NCBI GenBank assembly: GCA_020847095.1
Contig: JADLCR010000018.1
Span: 1-60,467, forward strand
Length of the DNA stretch: 60,467 bases
Direction: 5' to 3'
DNA from: Oligoflexia bacterium
GTDB lineage: Bacteria > Bdellovibrionota > Bdellovibrionia > JABDDW01
Under the pieces are notes generated by a model that was given only the letters and a program-made list of their open reading frames with translations, did not search any database and was not told the DNA's origin. This document shows positions 60,096-60,467 of this stretch, piece after piece. The stretch's first letter is position 1; each line of letters begins with the position of its first letter. Position numbers and translations under genes: made by a program.

Positions 60096-60467
60096 TCGCA
60101 GACTCAGGCGTAGGGTCTACAGCTCGTTTGCTGAGAATCCTTTCTCTCGAAGCTAATTCATTGATCATCAAAAATTGGAGGCCAACCTCTGTTATTTTAC
60201 CTTTCAGTGCCGTTCGAAACCGGCGGAGGCTCTCGGCTTCCATACCGTACGGGCCATTCGCATATTGATCACAGGCCGGCAGGCCCGCGGCGAAGTGAGT
60301 GTCGGGGCAAGCGGCGTGGAGCATACCAGCCTCTGGTCCGTGGCCATCGGAGTGGCGGGCTTCGTGTACCAATTGACTTATTTGAAATCCGCGCAAAGAA
60401 AGTTCGTCTTTTATGGGGCGATCGAAAAATACTTGCCCCGTTCTAATGATTCCAGCCCGTGGGGAAA
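60082..60467 (-). CDS. Protein with HEARH metal-binding-like motif (partial, 5' end outside window)
   Basis: The minus-strand frame stays open from its stop at 60082 to the window end (128 residues seen). The visible part has GFQISQLVHEARHSDGHG, an HExxH-type motif with further histidines, and then cysteines in LHAACPDTHFAAGLPACDQY, a pattern seen in secreted metal-binding or metallopeptidase-like proteins. The C-terminal 50 residues are helical. No family can be named. It converges on mltG with a 14-base overlap. Confidence 0.6.
   Translation of the reverse strand, partial: SPRAGIIRTGQVFFDRPIKDELSLRGFQISQLVHEARHSDGHGPEAGMLHAACPDTHFAAGLPACDQYANGPYGMEAESLRRFRTALKGKITEVGLQFLMINELASRERILSKRAVDPTPESATISY

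Noticed and set aside
1-60467. Search for tRNA, rRNA, CRISPR arrays, insertion sequences and attachment sites
   Set aside because: Nothing with cloverleaf, repeat-spacer, transposase or integrase character was seen; this is by eye only, so short non-coding RNAs could be missed.

Overview
The window reads as chromosomal DNA of a Gram-negative bacterium of the Bdellovibrionota/deltaproteobacterial type. The envelope genes (BamD-like and LolA-like proteins, an LptM-like lipoprotein, TatB/TatC, MltG, many lipobox proteins) show a double membrane. The dense set of exported hydrolases (bleomycin-hydrolase-like C1 peptidase, patatin, subtilisin-like lipoprotein, EEP-fold enzyme, M16 double peptidase, MltD-like transglycosylase) fits a predatory or protein-degrading lifestyle. 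The assignment to Bdellovibrionota is inference; no rRNA, tRNA, mobile element or CRISPR array was seen. Genes are packed tightly, often with 1-35 nt overlaps and TTG/GTG starts. No gap between genes exceeds about 200 bp.

Layout. 1-5.1 kb (+): end of ftsK, a TPR protein, then an LptM-like lipoprotein, dapF, dapA, dapB, folK, a small transaldolase and a lipoprotein. 5.1-12.4 kb: a large exported beta-domain protein (+), then MltD-like, PepC-like and patatin genes (-), and an HTH/coiled-coil gene (+). 12.4-20.4 kb (-): proteostasis and stress block with lon, dksA, an LpoA-like lipoprotein, dnaJ, grpE, then hemW. 20.4-24.7 kb (+): M16 double peptidase, an unknown protein, tatB-like and tatC. 24.7-32.3 kb (-): asnS, then a propionyl-CoA route (carboxyltransferase, biotin carboxylase, biotin carrier, catalytic half of methylmalonyl-CoA mutase) and a secreted EEP enzyme. 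32.4-37.0 kb (-): subtilisin-like protease, then the nucleoside-salvage operon deoC-pdp-punA-cdd with a recognisable promoter. 37.1-48.9 kb: acylphosphatase and a small membrane protein (+), pilT (-), then a long + block: RNase G, L21, L27, Obg, a NadD-RsfS fusion, RlmH, GpmI, ComF, LolA, YajQ, RimO and a 24-residue membrane ORF. 48.9-53.3 kb (-): BatE-like protein, cNMP-binding protein, PerM-family membrane protein, BamD, TPR protein and hpt. 53.3-60.1 kb (+): a class III aminotransferase, M20 hydrolase, AstA and AstD (a variant arginine/ornithine succinyltransferase route) coupled to ruvX and mltG. The window ends in a partial gene with an HEARH motif (-).

How the genes work together. The dap genes supply meso-DAP and lysine, and MltG and the LpoA-like protein act on peptidoglycan. 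The carboxylase/mutase genes would feed propionyl-CoA (from odd-chain fatty acids, Val, Ile, Met) into succinyl-CoA. The Ast genes would turn arginine or ornithine into glutamate using succinyl-CoA. The deoC operon salvages nucleosides. Together with the exported hydrolases these suit a cell living on the macromolecules of other cells.

Most notable: the Ast cluster lacking AstB and AstE but carrying an M20 hydrolase; the NadD-RsfS fusion with a lysine-rich arm close to an L21 with a similar tail; a FolK whose whole catalytic arginine loop is replaced; a lon terminator inside the coding end of the convergent gene; a strong terminator 9 nt upstream of obg; and a 24-residue membrane ORF with a near-ideal ribosome binding site.
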